Positions 5,843 through 7,769 of a DNA stretch of 7,769 nt are shown here, piece by piece. A program made the translations under genes and the position numbers. Within the stretch, counting starts at the first letter, position 1; each line of letters opens with the position of its first letter. The stretch covers positions 1 to 7,769 of the forward strand of contig CAKTGD010000076.1 of the NCBI GenBank assembly GCA_934561335.1, in the 5' to 3' direction. The notes beneath the pieces are model-generated. The model was not told the origin of the DNA. It worked only from the letters and a program-made list of their open reading frames with translations, and did no database searches. This DNA is from an uncultured Oscillospiraceae bacterium (GTDB lineage Bacteria > Bacillota_A > Clostridia > Oscillospirales > Oscillospiraceae).

Positions 5843-7769
5843 ATGGAAAAATATTTGGTCATAGCCACATTTATTGGCTCGATCATCGCGCTGCTGTTCG
5901 CGTTTACGACCGGCAGGCGCGTACTGAGCTTTGACGAGGGTACCCCTTTGATGAGCAAGATATCCCGTTCGATCCGCGAGGGAGCCAATGCCTATCTGCG
6001 GCGGCAGTATACCGTTGTCGGTATTTTCTTTGCCTGCATGATCGTGGTGCTGTGCATCATGGCACTCTGCAAGCTGCTGACGTGGTTCGTGCCCTTCGCG
6101 TTCCTGACCGGTGGCTTCTTCTCCGGCCTCAGCGGCTTCGTGGGAATGCGCATCGCCACCAAGTCCAACTGCCGCACGGCCAACGCCTGCCGCGACGGAC
6201 TGAATAAGGGCCTGCGGGTGGCGTTCTCCGCCGGCAGCGTTATGGGCTTCACTGTGGTGGGTCTGGGCCTGCTGGATATCTCTGTGTGGTTCATGCTGCT
6301 CCGCTTTGTGTTCAAGCTGGAGGCGGCCGACATTACCAGCGCCATGCTGACCTTCGGTATGGGCGCCAGCTCTATGGCACTGTTTGCCCGTGTGGGCGGC
6401 GGCATCTTCACCAAGGCGGCCGATGTGGGCGCCGATCTGGTGGGTAAGGTGGAAGCCGGTATCCCTGAGGATGACCCCCGTAACCCCGCCGTTATCGCCG
6501 ATAACGTGGGCGACAACGTGGGCGACGTAGCCGGAATGGGCGCCGACCTGTACGAGTCCTATGTGGGCTCCATCATCTCCGCCTCCGCGCTGGGCGTGGC
6601 GGCATTCGCCGATCAGGCTTTCAAAGCTATGGCGATCCCCATGGTCATGGCGGCGCTGGGCATCCTGTGCTCCATTATCGGTTCCTTCTTTGTCAAGACG
6701 GAGGAAAACGCCGACCAGCGCACACTGCTGAAGGCACTGTCCCGCGGCACCAATTTGTCCGCCGTCCTGATTGCAATCATCGCATTCTTCCTGGTGCGCA
6801 GCCTGCTGGGCGCGGAACACTGGGGCCTGTATGTGGCGATTCTCTCTGGCCTGGTAGCCGGTGTGCTGATCGGAAAGGCCACCGAATACTATACCTCTGA
6901 CACCTATAAGCCTACGCAGGAGCTGAGCGGCAAGAGCCAGACCGGCGCGGCCACAATTATTATCGGCGGTCTGGGACTGGGTATGCTGTCTACCGCTGTG
7001 CCGATTATCATTGTGGCTGTCTGCATCCTGCTGGCCTTCTTCCTGTCCGGCGGCGCACAGAGTGCCAGCATGGGCCTGTATGGCATTGCTTTGGCCGCTG
7101 TAGGTATGCTGAGCACGCTGGGTATCACGCTGGCTACCGACGCCTATGGCCCCGTGGCCGATAATGCCGGCGGTATTGCCGAGATGGCCGGTCTGGAGCC
7201 GGAGGTTCGTCAGCGCACGGACGCGCTGGATTCTCTGGGCAATACCACCGCTGCCACCGGCAAGGGCTTCGCCATTGGCTCTGCCGCGCTGACCGCACTG
7301 GCTCTTATGGCCTCCTATATCGAGAAGGTCAAGGAAGTGGGTGCATCTGACGTAACGTTCAACGATTTCTCCCTGATGAACCCGCTGGTGCTGGTGGGCC
7401 TGTTCATCGGCGCCTGCCTGCCCTTCGTGTTTGCCGCACTGACCATGAACTCCGTGGGCCGCGCCGCGCAGAGCGTGGTGTTGGAGGTGCGCCGCCAGTT
7501 CAAGGAGATCGCGGGTCTGATGGACGGCAAGGCCGATCCCGACTACGCCCGCTGCGTGGATCTGTGCACCAAGGCCAGCCTGAAGGAAATGGTGCTGCCC
7601 ACCGTGATCGCGGTAGTGACCCCCATTGTTGTGGGTATGATTCTGGGCTATAGAGGCGTTGTGGGTCTGCTGGCCGGCGCCACCGTTACCGGTTTCCTGA
7701 TGGCCATCTACATGGCCAACGCCGGCGGCGCATGGGATAACGCCAAGAAGTACATCGAGGCGGGCAACT
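5843..7769 (+). CDS. hppA: K+-dependent membrane-bound pyrophosphatase, ion-pumping (3' end cut by window)
   Basis: An integral membrane enzyme that hydrolyses pyrophosphate and uses the energy to pump Na+ and/or H+ out of the cell. The frame is open from ATG 5843 to the window end, showing 642 residues; the last few dozen, including the family's terminal GDPFKDTSGP-like motif, are missing. Substrate-binding motifs are intact: [11 protein letters not shown] (194-204), [16 protein letters not shown] (220-235) and [17 protein letters not shown] (432-448). The segment [10 protein letters not shown] has Ala at 470 and Gly at 473. These correspond to the Ala/Gly pair of K+-dependent enzymes, where K+-independent enzymes have Lys/Thr. 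Glu238 in [10 protein letters not shown] sits where the gate Glu of Na+-pumping Thermotoga-type enzymes lies. That fits a Na+ or Na+/H+ pump, but some K+-dependent H+ pumps share it, so the ion is not settled. The gene has its own consensus promoter and an AT-rich upstream region, and looks monocistronic at its 5' side. Confidence 0.96.
   Translation, partial: MEKYLVIATFIGSIIALLFAFTTGRRVLSFDEGTPLMSKISRSIREGANAYLRRQYTVVGIFFACMIVVLCIMALCKLLTWFVPFAFLTGGFFSGLSGFVGMRIATKSNCRTANACRDGLNKGLRVAFSAGSVMGFTVVGLGLLDISVWFMLLRFVFKLEAADITSAMLTFGMGASSMALFARVGGGIFTKAADVGADLVGKVEAGIPEDDPRNPAVIADNVGDNVGDVAGMGADLYESYVGSIISASALGVAAFADQAFKAMAIPMVMAALGILCSIIGSFFVKTEENADQRTLLKALSRGTNLSAVLIAIIAFFLVRSLLGAEHWGLYVAILSGLVAGVLIGKATEYYTSDTYKPTQELSGKSQTGAATIIIGGLGLGMLSTAVPIIIVAVCILLAFFLSGGAQSASMGLYGIALAAVGMLSTLGITLATDAYGPVADNAGGIAEMAGLEPEVRQRTDALDSLGNTTAATGKGFAIGSAALTALALMASYIEKVKEVGASDVTFNDFSLMNPLVLVGLFIGACLPFVFAALTMNSVGRAAQSVVLEVRRQFKEIAGLMDGKADPDYARCVDLCTKASLKEMVLPTVIAVVTPIVVGMILGYRGVVGLLAGATVTGFLMAIYMANAGGAWDNAKKYIEAGN

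Noticed and set aside
5671..5934. 87-codon + strand frame overlapping the start of hppA
   Set aside because: Runs across the hppA promoter and into its coding sequence in another frame, with no RBS.
5813..6820. 335-codon minus-strand open frame opposite hppA
   Set aside because: Antisense shadow rich in His, Gln and Gly; the + strand carries the full set of pyrophosphatase motifs.

Overview
The window reads as chromosomal DNA from a Gram-positive gut-type member of the Clostridia, most likely Oscillospiraceae or a close relative. The evidence is coding sequence with GC-rich third positions, AGGAGG-type ribosome binding sites, AT-rich intergenic promoters, a lipoprotein leader (MKKFLALMLALVMALSLVAC) of a kind common in that group, and a K+-dependent membrane pyrophosphatase. 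This placement is inferred from sequence style and gene content, not from a marker gene. All real genes lie on the + strand.

Layout: (1) 1-287, the 3' end of an unrecognised gene with an acidic Ser/Thr/Gly-rich tail, followed by a stem-loop. (2) 401-1849, a complete PepD-type M20 dipeptidase with its own strong RBS, closed by a perfect 18-bp hairpin terminator. (3) 1893-2193, a purine-rich intergenic stretch ending in a consensus sigma-A promoter. (4) 2194-5351, a two-gene TRAP-TAXI transporter operon: a lipoprotein substrate-binding protein, then a fused DctQM-type permease, separated by a 95-base gap with a strong hairpin and closed by a terminator. (5) 5405-5842, a markedly AT-rich regulatory region with direct and inverted repeats and a consensus promoter. 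(6) 5843 to the window end, a 3'-truncated membrane-bound pyrophosphatase gene (hppA).

The most notable item is the substrate-binding protein. Its segments follow the order of a circular permutation of the TAXI family. The part that is normally C-terminal (TVAV...VY.FV...PYHPGAAKYFSEKG) comes directly after the lipoprotein signal. It is joined by a short Gly/Ser-containing linker to the normal N-terminus (LRFVTGNESGTYYAFG), and the protein ends at ...YYSKTVIAKDVYFG, where ordinary members would continue into the C-terminal segment. All segments are present once, so it looks like a complete but reordered protein and not a fragment.

How the genes fit together: TAXI-type TRAP systems import small organic acids or amino acids using an ion gradient. 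The K+-dependent pyrophosphatase uses PPi hydrolysis to pump Na+ and/or H+. PepD releases amino acids from dipeptides. A shared theme of peptide or organic-acid nutrition and membrane energetics is plausible. However, the terminators and separate promoters indicate at least three independent transcription units, so any functional link is inference.
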